DNA of 60,000 nt, from the NCBI RefSeq assembly GCF_032854445.1, contig NC_088298.1:2788160-2848159 (forward strand), written 5' to 3'. Below, one piece after another: positions 15,001-30,000 of this stretch. Each line of letters begins with the position of its first letter. Within the stretch, counting starts at the first letter, position 1. The notes under the pieces are model-generated. The model saw only the letters and a program-made list of their open reading frames with translations, had not been told where the DNA came from and did no database searches. The DNA comes from Liolophura sinensis. Taxonomy: Eukaryota; Mollusca; Polyplacophora; Chitonida; Chitonidae. Made by a program: the position numbers and the translations under genes.

Positions 15001-18000
15001 GCAATTCCTCTCCTTACACTATTGTCCACCAGTTTGGACATCAGCCCCATCGTGTTCTCCTTGTCCCTTAATCCCCACCTTTACACTATATGTACACTGA
15101 GGAATTCCTCTCCTTACACTATTGTCCACCAGTTTGGACATCAGCCCCATCGTGTTCTCCTTGTCCTTAATCCCCACCTTTACACTATATGTACACTGAG
15201 CAATTCCTCTCCTTACACTATTGTCCACCAGTTTGGACATCAGCCCCATCGTGTTCTCCTTGTCCCTTAATCCCCACCTTTACACTATATGTACACTGAG
15301 GAATTCCTCCCCTTACACTATTGTCCACCAGTTTGGGACATCAGCCCCATCGTGTTCTCCTTGTTCCTTAATCCCCACCTTTACACTATATGTACACTGA
15401 GCAATTCCTCCCCTTACACTACTGTCCACCAGTTTGGACATCAGCCCCATCGTGTTCTCCTTGTCCCTTAATCCCCACCTTTACACTATATGTACACTGA
15501 GGAATTCCTCCCTTACACTATTGTCCACCAGTTTGGACATCAGCCCCATCGTGTTCTCCTTGTCCCTTAATCCCCACCTTTACACTATATGTACACTGAG
15601 CAATTCCTCCCCTTACACTACTGTCCACCAGTTTGGACATCAGCCCCATCGTGTTCTCCTTGTCCCTTAATCCCCACCTTTACACTATATGTACACTGAG
15701 CAATTCCTCCCCTTACACTACTGTCCACCAGTTTGGACATCAGCCCCATCGTGTTCTCCTTATCCCTTAATCCCCACCTTTACACTATATGTACACTGAG
15801 CAATTCCTCTCCTTACACTACTGTCCACCAGTTTGGACATCAGCCCCATCGTGTTCTCCTTGTCCCTTAATCCCCACCTTTACACTATATGTACACTGAG
15901 GAATTCCTCCCCTTACACTATTGTCCACCAGTTTGGACATCAGCCCCATCGTGTTCTCCTTGTCCCTTAATCCCCACCTTTACACTATATGTACACTGAG
16001 CAATTCCTCTCATTACACTATTGTCCACCAGTTTGGGCATCAGTCACATCGTGTTCTCCTTGTCCCTTAATCCCCACCTTTACACTATATGTACACTGAG
16101 CAATTCCTCTCATTACACTATTGTCCACCAGTTTGGACATCAGTCACATTGTGTTCTCCTTTCCCTTAATCCCCACCTTTACACTATATGTACACTGAGC
16201 AATTCCTCTCCTTACACTATTGTCCACCAGTTTGGACATCAGCCCCATCGTGTTCTCCTTGTCCCTTAATCCCCACCTTTACACTATATGTACACTGAGC
16301 AATTCCTCTCCTTACACTATTGTCCACCAGTTTGGACATCAGTCACATCGTGTTCTCCTTGTCCCTTAATCCCCACCTTTACACTATATGTACACTGAGC
16401 AATTCCTCTCCTTACACTATTGTCCACCAGTTTGGACATCAGCCCAATCGTGTTCTCCTTGTCCCTTAATCCCCACCTTTACACTATATGTACACTGAGC
16501 AATTCCTCTCCTTACACTACTGTTCACCAGTTTGGACATCAGTCACACTGTGTTCTCCTTGTCCCTTAATCCCCACCTTTACACTATATGTACACTGAGC
16601 AATTCCTCTCCTTACATTATTGTCCACCAGTTTGGACATCAGCCCAATCGTGTTCTCCTTGTCCCTTAATCCCCACCTTTACACTATATGTACACTGAGC
16701 AATTCCTCTCCTTACACTACTGTTCACCAGTTTGGACATCAGTCACACTGTGTTCTCCTTGTCCCTTAATCCCCACCTTTACACTATATGTACACTGAGC
16801 AATTCCTCTCCTTACACTATTGTCCACCAGTTTGGGCATCAATCCCATGATGATTTCCTTGCTGTCAAATCCCAGCTCTCCAAGCATCCAAATACTGTCT
16901 TTCTGGGTTGTGTGCCTCTTGCTGTTAAGCTGTGACAGCAGAGCCTTTACCAGGTCCTCTTCAATCTGGTTAGGCAACCCTTGCGCACTGTGATGGAAAC
17001 ACAATTCACAAAATTTATATCATAACTTAAAATTATGTGAAATTTGCAGACAACTTCTTCTTGAACTTGATCTGTGCAAGGGGCCCTAATAAGAATATGA
17101 AAATATTTCTTTTTTTTTTCCTTGAAATCGGACAACATTTAAAACAAGTTATATTACATGGAAACAGCTAATCAGAATCATCAAAATCATTGATTCCACA
17201 TAACGCAAAATTTATTCACAGATACAGCTGGTTTTGGAACTTTAATTTGAAGTGACAAAAATGAACCTGCACATATAGCTTTATCAAGTTTAATTTAGAT
17301 TTTATTTATTTATTTGATCGATGTTTTTCGGCATACACAAAAATATTTCACTTATACAACAGCAATCCAGAAGTTATGGTGTCAGGAAACAAAGCAGAGC
17401 CCAGGGGAAGCCTAAAACCATATGCAGGTTGCTGACAGACCTTCCCACCTATGGCCGAAGAGAAAGGCAGCCATGATGGCATGCTAACAGCCTCGGCCAC
17501 AGAGGTGCAGTTATTATGTAGTACATCCCATGGGCAAGGCGACATTAATAAACCTGTAAGGTGGCACTTACAGAAGAACCTTGAGCCAATGTTACATCAA
17601 AAGATGATTGTCAGTTAAGCCCTATATTATTTATTTATTTGCTATTTGATTGGTGTTTTACGCCGTACTCAAGAATATTTCACTTATACGACGGCGGCCA
17701 ACATTATGGTGGAAGGAAACCGGGCAGAACCTGGGGGGGGGAGAAACCCACAACCATCCGCAGGTTGCGGGCAGACTTCCCCCCTTACAACTGGAGAGGA
17801 AGCCAGCATGAGCTGGACTTGAACTCACAGCGACCGCATTGGTGAGAGGCTCCTGGGTCATTACGCTGCGCTAACCAACTGAGCCACGGAGGCCCCAGCC
17901 CTACATTTCAATGTTATTATATCATTATTGACATTAATATAATGCTGTTAATGTCTTACTGCCAGGTGTAGGACGGGTCCCCACTAATGACCAATGGGTA

Positions 18001-21000
18001 TCACAGAAATCATTAAATACAACTTATGCATAGATGGTTTTTAAACATTATCTAGGATAGTTTATTGATGCATAAATGCATTTGGTCGAGGATTAAGCGT
18101 CTTTTCTCTTAAGATAAACATTTCATTTATGGATATTTACAAAAAATAAATATTCATTATTTATTTATTCATTACTGTTTTACGCCATACTCAAGAATAT
18201 TACACTTATACAACGGCGACCAGTGTTATGATAAGAGGAAAACTGGCAGAGCTCAGGGGAAACCCACAACCATCCGCAGGTTGATGGCAGACTCACTATT
18301 GATTACATAATCAAAAAATTATTCTGGGTTAAGGGAAAATGGAAACTACCACTCTTTTGTCAGGTAGCTGACAAACTGTCTTGTATATTTTGTCATCATG
18401 TATGAAGAAAGCCTTTGGATTTGAAATGTCAAAGGTGAAGGGCTAATTAGAACTTTAGGAAGATGCTAATGTTCTATATTCAGCTAACAGTAAATAACAA
18501 ACTTCTTCAAATACTGGGCTCGCTTGTACGAAGAGACTGTAGCTAGAATCCTAATTCCGCTGCCTTACTGATTTAGAAAAATGTTTTGGGCCTGGCAATC
18601 TGTCAAAAGCTCAATGCCAAACAGCATGACTACGGGATCATTTTATTGACATCAAACGTTCCTTTCCCAATCCCCTAATACTGAATGACAGCATACTATG
18701 AATTAATAAACACAAAACGCCACAGTAGAGGCTGATACACTGTAGCATTATAGAGGTTGCACCAACATAAATTTTTGACGTAACAATGACTCAAGGTCCT
18801 GCTTCACACTAGCCTCACCTCCTGCGATTATAAAAGATGCCGACTCCCCACTGCCATCACAAAAAATCACCCCTGCATTAAATATGCACAGTCAGGCCTT
18901 TAGACTACAGCTTGCTATGATCAATTTAAATGCTCTCAAAATACTTTAACATGAAAACTGTTGAATAATTTGATAAACAAAACTGACAATATTAAAAATA
19001 GATGTGGTTTGAAGAAATTGTTTACATTCAGCTGTCTAATTGAAAAAATCATACTGTTTACACAGCCTGTGCCAATATGAGAATTTCTCTGAAAGTTGCA
19101 TGCATATTATAAAAATGCTCTTTGATTGAGCCGACAAGTTAAATACTCACTCTCTGATCTCAATCATGTACTTGCAAACACTTCTGTTGATGGTGGGGTC
19201 ATCTGATTCGATGATGGACAACAGCGTTGCTATGATGTGGAGCTTGTCAATGTTCCCTTTAGGAAACCAATCTTCTTTCATTATGCGAAGGAAAATCTCT
19301 GCCCCCTTCATTTGGATATCCGCCTGCCAATGTAATTTAATATATTTATTTATATGATTGGTGTTTTATGTTGTACTGAAGAATATTTCACTTATACCAT
19401 GGCGGCCAGCCTTATGATGGGAGGAAATCCACAACCACCCGCGGGTTGCTGCAGACCCTCCCACGTGCGACTGGGGAGGACGCCAACATGAGCTGGACTT
19501 GAACTCACAGCAGCCGCATTGGTGTCAGAGGGGCTCCTGGGTCACTGTGCCGTGCTGACCCCGTCGGCCACGGAGGCTTCCTAATTTAGTAAGGGTCTTT
19601 AACAAATGTCTTGTTTGAGTTTGACATGGATCTGCTGAAAAAAGATTTGATAGGAAGGCTACCAAACAACTCACCTGTAGAAGACACCTGAATGCAAAGC
19701 TTCAGCTCGATACATAAAGTATGTGAAATGGTAAATCTGGTAATTTACAATAATTACACTGCACACAGAGCATCAGAGATGGAGCATCCATGTAGAGTCA
19801 CTGTGCTAAAAGTTACATGCATGTAGAACTTCAGGTCAATACATCCTGTACTTCTGAGATACCCCACTTAACACTTTGTTCAACTTTGATTCTAATACAC
19901 AGTACACTAAGCAACAGAATGTAATATGTACACACCGAATCAAGGAATATCACCTTTGTGCCTCCATGCTTTACATGTGCGCAAACCATGAGCTCAATAT
20001 ATGCAGTAAGTCTTAAGATACCACCCCCAACATTTTGTTTAACATTGCTTTCCCCGTTAACATTCATTCTAATACACAAATAATACATCAAGTCAGAAAT
20101 TTAGTCATTTACTCCAACTCAACAATGGAATATCTCCGTCATGTTATTGTGCTCTACATGTGTACAAACTCCTGATCCTAACACCGGCGGCACTTTTTAA
20201 CACATGTAGAGCACAATAACATGACGGAGATATTCCATTGTTGATTTAGAGTAAATTACTGATACCATCCCTAACATTTTGTTTAACACTGTTTTCCCTG
20301 TTAATGGATGCCAATGCTCAGGGCACAACACACGCCAAAAATAACACAGTGTCAAGGACAATAAATAACAACACCAAGAATTCAGGAAGGCTACATGACC
20401 ACTGACAAAATTCAACAAAAATCGCAAAATATTTAAAATATGTATGTACATATGGTATTTTATGTCATACCGGTCCTTAACAATTTTTCAGTCATGTGAT
20501 GACAAGGAGTCGATATTTATTTATTAATTTGGTTTTACACCGCACTTAAGAATATTTCACCCACAATACGGCGGCCAGCATTATAGTGGGAGGAAACCGA
20601 GTTGAACCTGGGGGAAACCCACGACCATCCACAGGTTCCTGACAAACAAGTATGGCCAGACAGGATGACGGCACAAGCTTTACTTAAATGAACTCACAGC
20701 AAGCGCATTGATTGGAGGCCCGAGTCATTGCTCTGTGCTTGCACGCAAACCACTCAGCCGTGGAGGCCCCGAGGAGTTAGTAGGTGTGTCTACATATAGT
20801 GTCTTCTTGTAGCATGATGACTCCATGCTGCCAAAGTGCTGCTGCCACTGTAGTACAATGTCACTGTAGTATCATGCCCAAGACACCAGACATGACACCC
20901 CGCCCAGTCACATTATAATGACACAGGGCCACCCAGTCATGTTGCTGAGGGCTAAGCAACAGCAAGTACACCGCTGAATGTTTTGGTACTGCCCTACCTG

Positions 21001-24000
21001 GGTTTGATCCCAGGCATCCTGTCTACCATGGTGATTGCACAGAAACACATGAGTTTAATACACAAAATCTTAACTACATGTAGATGTGAACTGAAAAGCT
21101 ATAAATATGCCGATGCCATGCAGAAAAATGTAAATAACACCCTTTTCACAATTAGTAGCCTTCATCTTTACTACGATAAAATTCTGACCTAAAACTCTGC
21201 CCCCACAAATTACATTTTTAGAGGAATGTCACATAACTACTTTAGGTGAGGAAACTTAAATTTTTACAGTAGGATATCATTTTTACACTTTCCTAATTTA
21301 TCTTATTATAAATGTGTATAAATTGCACAGAAAGTTGCTCTTTCGTCATATGTACATATGTATGAAGGTTGAGGAATGAGGGTGTGTCAGACATACCAGT
21401 ACCTTGACAGGGGGCGGGGGCTTACCCATTGTGGTTTCCTTCATATCTAAAGCTTTAGATAAGTAGATAAATTAGAGATTACCAAGTAAACATCGAAGAT
21501 ATTACCAAGTAAACATCGAAGATATTACCAAGTAAACATCGAAGATATTACCAAGTAAACATCGAAGATATCACCAAGTAAATAAATAAGCATGCAAGCA
21601 TGCTTAGGGTCATTTGATGCTGAGGAGTCATTAGGTGTGTGTACATATATTATGTTTTGTATGTGGGTAGGTCTGACAGCAACATCCAGATGGTCATGGG
21701 TTTCCCCCGGGCTCTGACTGATTTCCTCCCACCACACTGCTGGCCGCCATCGTATGTGTGAAATAATCTTGTGTACAGTGTAAAAAACCAATTCAATAAA
21801 TATATAAATATGCTGTGTTTTCTTGTGGCAGGGCGAGCCCACACCGCCACTGAAGGATCAGGCTGAAGACAACAGACATCTCACACAGTCACATTATATT
21901 CACACCGGGCCAGCCAGTCTTGTTTTTTGCTCTGACCTTTCAGTGCTGAGTGCTAAGTAAGGCAGCACCAAGTACCATTTTAAAGTCTTTGGTATGACCC
22001 AGCCCAGGGGAGGCTCCCAACTCCCAACTCCCGACTTCTAAATAAACAAGTTATTACCATGTAAACAAGTCAGATATTACAAAGTAAATAAAAAACATAT
22101 TACTAAGTAAATAAATAACATATTACTAAATAAATAAATAACATATTACCAAGTAAATAAATAAAATATTACAACTCACAAGAAATGTGACAGGTTCATC
22201 ATCGTTTAGGTCATCCAGCCTTTTGCTCTTTCTCCTGTCTTTTACAGCCATAGATGCTCTTCGAGGGCGCACTTCACCTTCGAATTGACCTAGTTTCAAT
22301 TTGTCTGAAATTTTAAAGTGATACATTAATAACAAAATATTTATAATATTTTCCTTTGACATCCAACAAATTCACGTGAAATGGTGTATTCAATTATTCT
22401 TACATACCTTTACACGTGTGTAGTACATCTGACTGTTTGTGTTTAAAACACTTCTGAGGCTGGCTGTTCAAAAGTGCATGTATTATAAGTTCAGCCTGTC
22501 TTTACAGAACTATTAAATTGACTTCAGTTCAGACTAAAGTTAATATTGATTTTAAAGGATAAGAAAACATGAAAATGGTGCCAAATCAGATGAAAGAGAG
22601 TCAAAACTTCTCTGCAAATATGATCAAATATTATTTTTTTTCTTCAGGAGAAAATTGTATTAGAAAATACTTTGTACAGTTGATATTTGGGATCGCCTTT
22701 TGGCATTTATCTTCGTTGCATAAAAATGTCCCAAATAATGATGTGATCCGTGTCTAATAAATTTATCAGCATGTGAATTTGTTTCTTAAAACATATGCTT
22801 TTAATCTGAATTATTATAATTTTTATATTTATGAAGACAGCACGTGACTAAAACATATTTCAATCAAAGAGGAGGATACTCAAGCTTTCTAAAAAGTGTC
22901 ATACTTTATTACTTCACTGAATAACATGTAGAACAAAATGACAATGCTGCACAAATGGCTGGTGTCAGTGGAGGCAGCCAACGTGAGAATTTCATCCAAT
23001 CAAACACGTAGCTATCAGACTGTGTAGCGCAAGCTGTGACGTAGCCTTTACCCTTTCACTCCACAAAGTGACATATGATAACACAGAACTACAATATAAG
23101 ACATCATTTTAGGATCGTTTACATCTTTCATTTCCTCAAATACATTTTTTGTCATTCATTTTAGCGTTTCGTCAGCAGTTTCTAAATAACAAATATCCAA
23201 GTCTGCAAAATTCATTAGGGATACGGACTGCTAATGGGAATGAGAAGACAACATCTTCTGATATAACTTTTTTTCTCTCTGGATTTATTACACCTGAAGA
23301 ATTTCAATTTTGCACCTTCATCTTTCACACAAACCAGGGATGTTTTTTTTTCGTTTTCTTTAATAAAATACAGTAAGATTACTGAAACGCTGTGTTGAAG
23401 CCGAAGTGCCTTCTCTGGCATCCCCAATAACTAGGTCCTTTCATCTTAGAAGCCACCTCTACAAAACTGAAGCATAAAATCCAGCGACAGTTGAATGCCT
23501 AGATCAGCCTTAGTGGTATTTAGATTTATTGAGCATGAATCTAGCTGTACAACAATCCATTGTAATTTTGTAAATATTTAACTGGAGTCAAAATCACCAG
23601 CACAATCACACCAGGGATACCGCAGCCGTGCACCTGTAGCTAGGTTATTGAAGCAGGGTAGCTGGAGCTCCATGTACATGATATAGTAGTCCTACCGTAT
23701 CAACGCAGCCATGCACCTTAGCTAGGTTACTGAAGCAGGGTAGCTGGAGCTCCATGTAAATGATATAGTAGTCCTACCGTATCAACGCAGCCGTGCATCT
23801 GTAGCTAGGTTATTGAAGCAGGGTAGCTGGAGCTCCATGTACATGATATAGTAGTCCTACCGTATCAACGCAGCCATGCATCTGTAGCCGGCTTATTGAA
23901 GCAGGGTAGCTGGAGCTCCATGTACATGATATAGTAGTCCTACCGTATCAACGCAGCCGTGCATCTGTAGCTAGGTTACTGAAGCAGGGTAGCTGGAGCT

Positions 24001-27000
24001 CCATGTACATAATATAGTAGTCCTACCGTATCAACAGTTCAAGCAGTGCAAGAAATATTCTTCCACTATGTCTAGTTTCTGAGGAAGCTGTACTTGTCAT
24101 TTGGGCCTTCATCGCCAAAGTTCACAACTTTTACCTATCATATGCTACTGCCTAGACTTTCATAAGGAAAATACCTTCAACATTAGAGAGCTAAAGTAAA
24201 CGTTATGTCACCTTGCCTTCGATAATGGAGACGTCCTGAAGCTTTGTCAAAACGAAGTTTCACTGAGATTTTACTGGGTTGGAAAGAAATCTAAAAAAAT
24301 ATTTAATGCCAGTTTAAGATACTCTGAATGGTTGTCTTTCAGTGGACATACACATTAGTCAGGTGAGGTCTTTCACTTTAAAGAAAAATCGAAAAAACCA
24401 CCAAAGACCACATTTACAGCTTTTAGCACTCTTTCATCTGAGCCCTATGTATTTTTTATGTTTTCTCCACCTTTTAAATGCCCATGTAGTTTTGATACAA
24501 CTGTATCAGTCTTTAAAAAATGTACATCAGCATACTGTTTGAAATTTACATTGCATACCCAACTGTATTACACAAACATCAAAAAGTAATATACACATCT
24601 TTCTTTGAAACTAAACTACATGCAAGATGTCTTCTTGTTCATTTAAGTGCTATTTCCAACATTCTTATACAACTAATGTTGGCCAAATCTGGCCGAATTC
24701 AGAATCCAATACCCCTTCTAATTTCTTGAAAATGTTTTAAAATAAATAACGTGGAGAACAATAAAATTTACATTCAGTTTTCAAGGCCTGATACAGGGCA
24801 TTTTCAATGTTTGGGGTTTCAAATGATAACATTTTCATCATTTGTGTTATTTGCACACATAAAAATGGTAAAAAAAATGACTGCTTTGTAAATGAACAGC
24901 TACATGGTGCTTCTAAACTATTCAGCTGCATACAGGCAGTAAAAATGGTTAAATTCCACAACAAAACATACTGTCAAGCTGTTTGTTCTTGGAGGAGTCG
25001 CCTTTCTGACCCAATTTGGAATCGGCCGCAGCAGAGGAAGAGGAGGGGCCTGTGGTTGCTGACCTCTCAACTTTGTGGCCAGCAGCGTTCAGCTGTTGAT
25101 GGGAGCACAACAAGCAACATATACAGTGGACAATCTGCCATGTTACGAAAGTTTTCACCCACAATGGTCAAAACATCTACAGTTTAACCATTAAAAAAGT
25201 GAATTTTTTGAGACAAATAGATTAAAGGTTGTAAAAGATTAATTTTAGTGCCAGTGCTTAGACTTTTCCACTCGGGCATGGTTCTACTTTCTAAACTAAC
25301 CTCTACACACTTTTTCTTTGTTTCAAGATACATCCAAATAGGTTGATGTTGTATGTTTTTTTTTTTTCAAACGCAATCACTGACCTTTTTCAAACGTCGA
25401 CGCATGGGGGCTCGTCGTTTATTGACTTGGTAGCGGTACTTCATGGTACGCTGTAAACAGACAGTCAGTCAGACAGTCAGGCAAGGCAGACAGAGAGACA
25501 GGCACACAGAAAGACAGTCAAACAGACAGACACACACCCACATACACTGACATGTACACATAGAGACAATCACAGAGTTAGGTAAGCGGTCAGTCTGACA
25601 AACAGACAGGGATACAGCCAGACAGACAGAAACACAAGACTTTTGCCAAAGAAACCAATGGCCAGCTGTTCGAAAGTGTAACTGAACATTACACCCCGAC
25701 CGCAAATATTCGCGCACATTTGGTGAGAATTCCTTCCTAATCCTATCTCAGGTCCTGGACACATCAGTAGTCATAATTGGTAATGGATTTGTAATTAATC
25801 CCATTAATACACTGCCAGTAAACTCACTAGAATTGAATCAAATTTCTCAAACCACACATAGATATGTGGACTGAATCAATGTATATTAAAGCTTAAAGCC
25901 AAAAAACAAACTAGCATGAAGTACATGCCTGACGAAAGACCATTAAATATTGCACAGAAATATAGTTTGAGTTAATTTTTTATAATATATTTTGATCAAG
26001 TAAAATGCAATTAAAACTTTGAATTCTATTGTGGCCTTTAATTTCTAACCATATTGAAACCGGTGATGTCACTTGCGCTTTCAGTTGACACTTGACACAC
26101 ATAGGTTGCTATATGCATTCATCAAGTGGACCTTGAAACAAACTATTTCAAGCAAAAAATATTGCTGTGACGTCCCTGATACCCTCTAATAAATCAAACA
26201 ATTTTCCTGGACAGAGTTTAAAAGTCTCTCCTGTTATGAATTTTTTATTTCATCCAATCTGATGTGTCTACAAAGGATTCACTGCAAATCGGACGTGCGT
26301 TTCATTTTGGTGAGCAAATGGTCACCTTGAATTATGATGCAAATATCTAAAAGTTACCATTCGAAGCCTGGTTCCATGTTTGTCTTCTTCTGATAATCCA
26401 AACTTCTGTCCAAACCGCTTCCGCACGACAGAATTCGGAACATATCCTGAAAAACAAGATTATCTTCTTACAGAGACTGGAAATTAACACCACGTCAAAT
26501 TCTCCCATGAAGCTTGACATTTTAGAAACAAATGAAGGCCAGCATACACTACTCTTGTGTTGAAGCTTATGCTATCCTATCTACACAATCATAAAAACAC
26601 CTTTCAAACATTAACAGAAATCTTAGAAGAGAGCAAAAAAGTTAAACATACATACATGTATAGTTTTGCATGAAATTTTTAGATATGGCAGATTTAACAC
26701 TTACCCTTCACAACTGCCAAAGCCTCAAACAGCCTAAAATCATATTTATCAAACAGGTATCATCAAATGTTACCATTGGTGCCAAAACTCACATTTTCCC
26801 AGTATTTACTAATTTATTTGATTGGTGTTCTATGCCATACTCAAGAATATTTCGCTTACACGACGGCGGCCAGCATTATAATGGGAGGAAACTGGGCAGA
26901 GCCCGGGGGGAACCCATGAACATCCACAGGTTGCTGGGAAGACCTTATCACGTTTTCCCACTAGTACATCATTCTATCTTACAAAAAAAAGTATGAACAC

Positions 27001-30000
27001 TTTTCTACCATCAATAGAAATCTCAGAATCAGGCAAAATGAGAAATATCATTCCCCTCAAGATTGAATACCTACTCTTCACATTTACAGCGGAAGATCTG
27101 ACAGCTCTTACTACCAAATGTGACTTGTGGAGGTCTGGCAACAACCTGGGACGGTCAAGGGCAAAATGAGAAACATCATTCCCTCAAGATTGAATACCTA
27201 CTCTTCACATTTACAGCGGAAGATCTGACAGCTTACTACCAAATGTGACTTGTGGGAAGGTTCTGGCAACAAACCTGGGACGGTCAAGGGCAAAATGAGA
27301 AATATCATTCCCTCAAGATTGAATACCTACTCTTCACATTTACAGAGCGGAAGATCTGACAGCTTACTACCAAATGTGACTTGTGGGAAGGTCTGGCAAC
27401 AAACCTGGGACGGTCAAGGCAAAATGAGAAACATCATTCCTTCAAGGATTGAATACCTACTCTTCACATTTACAGAGGAAGATCTGACAGCTTACTACCA
27501 AATGTGACTTGTGGGAAGGTCTGGCAACAAACCTGGGACGGTCAAGGGCAAAATGAGAAACATCATTCCCTCAAGATTGAATACCTACTCTTCACATTTA
27601 CAGCGGAAGATCTGACAGCTTACTACCAAATGTGACTTGTGGGAAGGTCTGGCAACAAACCTGGGACTGTCAAGGGCAAAATGAGAAACATCATTCCCTC
27701 AAGATTGAATACCTACTCTTCACATTTACAGAGGAAGATCTGACAGCTTACTACCAAATGTGACTTGTGGGAAGGTCTGGCAACAAACCTGGGACGGTCA
27801 AGGGCAAAATGAGAAACATCATTCCCTCAACATTGAATACCTACTCTTCACATTTACAGCGGAAGATCTGACAGCTTACTACCAAATGTGACTTGTGGGA
27901 AGGTCTGGCAACAAACCTGGGACTGTCAAGGGCAAAATGAGAAACATCATTCCCTCAAGATTGAATACCTACTCTTCACATTTACAGAGGAAGATCTGAC
28001 AGCTTACTACCGAATGTGACTTGTGGGAAGGTCTGGCAACAAACCTGGGACGGTCAAGGGCAAAATGAGAAACATCATTCCCTCAACATTGAATACCTAC
28101 TCTTCACATTTACAGCGGAAGATCTGACAGCTTACTACCAAATGTGACTTGTGGGAAGGTCTGGCAACAAACCTGGGACGGTCAAGGGCAAAATGAGAAA
28201 CATCATTCCCTCAAGATTGAATACCTACTCTTCACATTTACAGCGGAAGATCTGACAGTTTACTACCAAATGTGACTTGTGGGAAGGTCTGGCAACAAAC
28301 CTGGGACGGTCAAGGGCAAAATGAGAAACATCATTCCCTCAAGATTGAATACCTACTCTTCACATTTACAGCGGAAGATCTGACAGCTTACTACCGAATG
28401 TGACTTGTGGGAAGGTCTGGCAACAAACCTGGGACGGTCAAGAGCAAAATGAGAAACATCATTCCCTCAAGATTGAATACCTACTCTTCACATTTACAGC
28501 GGAAGATCTAACAGCTTACTACCAAATGTGACTTGTGGGAAGGTCTGGCAACAAACCTGGGACGGTCAAGGGCAAAATGAGAAACATCATTCCCTCAAGA
28601 TTGAATACCTACTCTTCACATTTACAGAGGAAGATCTGACAGCTTACTACCAAATGTGACTTGTGGGAAGGTCTGGCAACAAACCTGGGACGGTCAAGGG
28701 CAAAATGAGAAACATCATTCCCTCAACATTGAATACCTACTCTTCACATTTACAGCGGAAGATCTAACAGCTTACTACCAAATGTGACTTGTGGGAAGGT
28801 CTGGCAACAAACCTGGGACGGTCAAGGGCAAAATGAGAAACATCATTCCCTCAACATTGAATACCTACTCTTCACATTTACAGCGGAAGATCTGACAGCT
28901 TACTACCAAATGTGACTTGTGGAAAGGTCTGGCAACAAACCTGGGACGGTCAAGGGCAAAATGAGAAACATCATTCCCTCAAGATTGGAATACCTACTCT
29001 TCACATTTACAGAGGAAGATCTGACAGCTTACTACCAAATGTGACTTGTGGGAAGGTCTGGCAACAAACCTGGGACGGTCAAGGGCAAAATGAGAAACAT
29101 CATTCCCTCAACATTGAATACCTACTCTTCACATTTACAGCGGAAGATCTAACAGCTTACTACCAAATGTGACTTGTGGGAAGGTCTGGCAACAAACCTG
29201 GGACGGTCAAGGGCAAAATGAGAAACATCATTCCCTCAACATTGAATACCTACTCTTCACATTTACAGCGGAAGATCTGACAGCTTACTACCAAATGTGA
29301 CTTGTGGGAAAGGTCTGGCAACAAACCTGGGACGGTCAAGGGCAAAATGAGAAACATCATTCCCTCAAGATGGAATACCTACTCTTCACATTTACAGCGG
29401 AAGATCTGACAGCTTACTACCAAATGTGACTTGTGGGAAGGTCTGGCAACAAACCTGGGACGGTCAAGGGCAAAATGAGAAACATCATTCCCTCAAGATT
29501 GAATACCTACTCTTCACATTTACAGTGGAAGATCTGACAGCTTACTACCAAATGTGACTTGTGGGAAGGTCTGGCAACAAACCTGGGATGGTCAAGGGCA
29601 AAATGAGAAACATCATTCCCTCAAGATTGAATACCTACTCTTCACATTTACAGCGGAAGATCTAACAGCTTACTACCAAATGTGACTTGTGGGAAGGTCT
29701 GGCAACAAACCTGGGACGGTCAAGGGCAAAATGAGAAACATCATTCCCTCAAAATTGAATACCTACTCTTCACATTTACAGCGGAAGATCTGACAGCTTA
29801 CTACCAAATGTGACTTGTGGGAAGGTCTGGCAACAAACCTGGGACGGTCAAGGGTTTCCCCAGGGTTCTGCACGGTTTCCTCCCACCATAATACTGGCTG
29901 CCGTCGTACAAGTGAAATATTCTTGAGTGCAGCATAAAACACCAATCAAATAAATAAATAAATAAGTCAAATGTGACTTTTAATGCCAAAACTTCAATTT

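Noticed and set aside
8462-16863. CRISPR-like array
   Set aside because: Units are contiguous with no unique spacers, in a eukaryotic intron.
16816-16863. Alternative donor for exon 17 at TATAGT|GTAAAG or AAG|GTGGGG further into the intron
   Set aside because: Only AATAGT|GTAAGG gives a HEAT-like continuation into exon 18. The later sites add residues that break the helix pattern.
17639-17861. Short frames across SINE copies (also at 36117, 33337, 58605)
   Set aside because: Similar peptides appear at each copy only because the SINE core is repeated.
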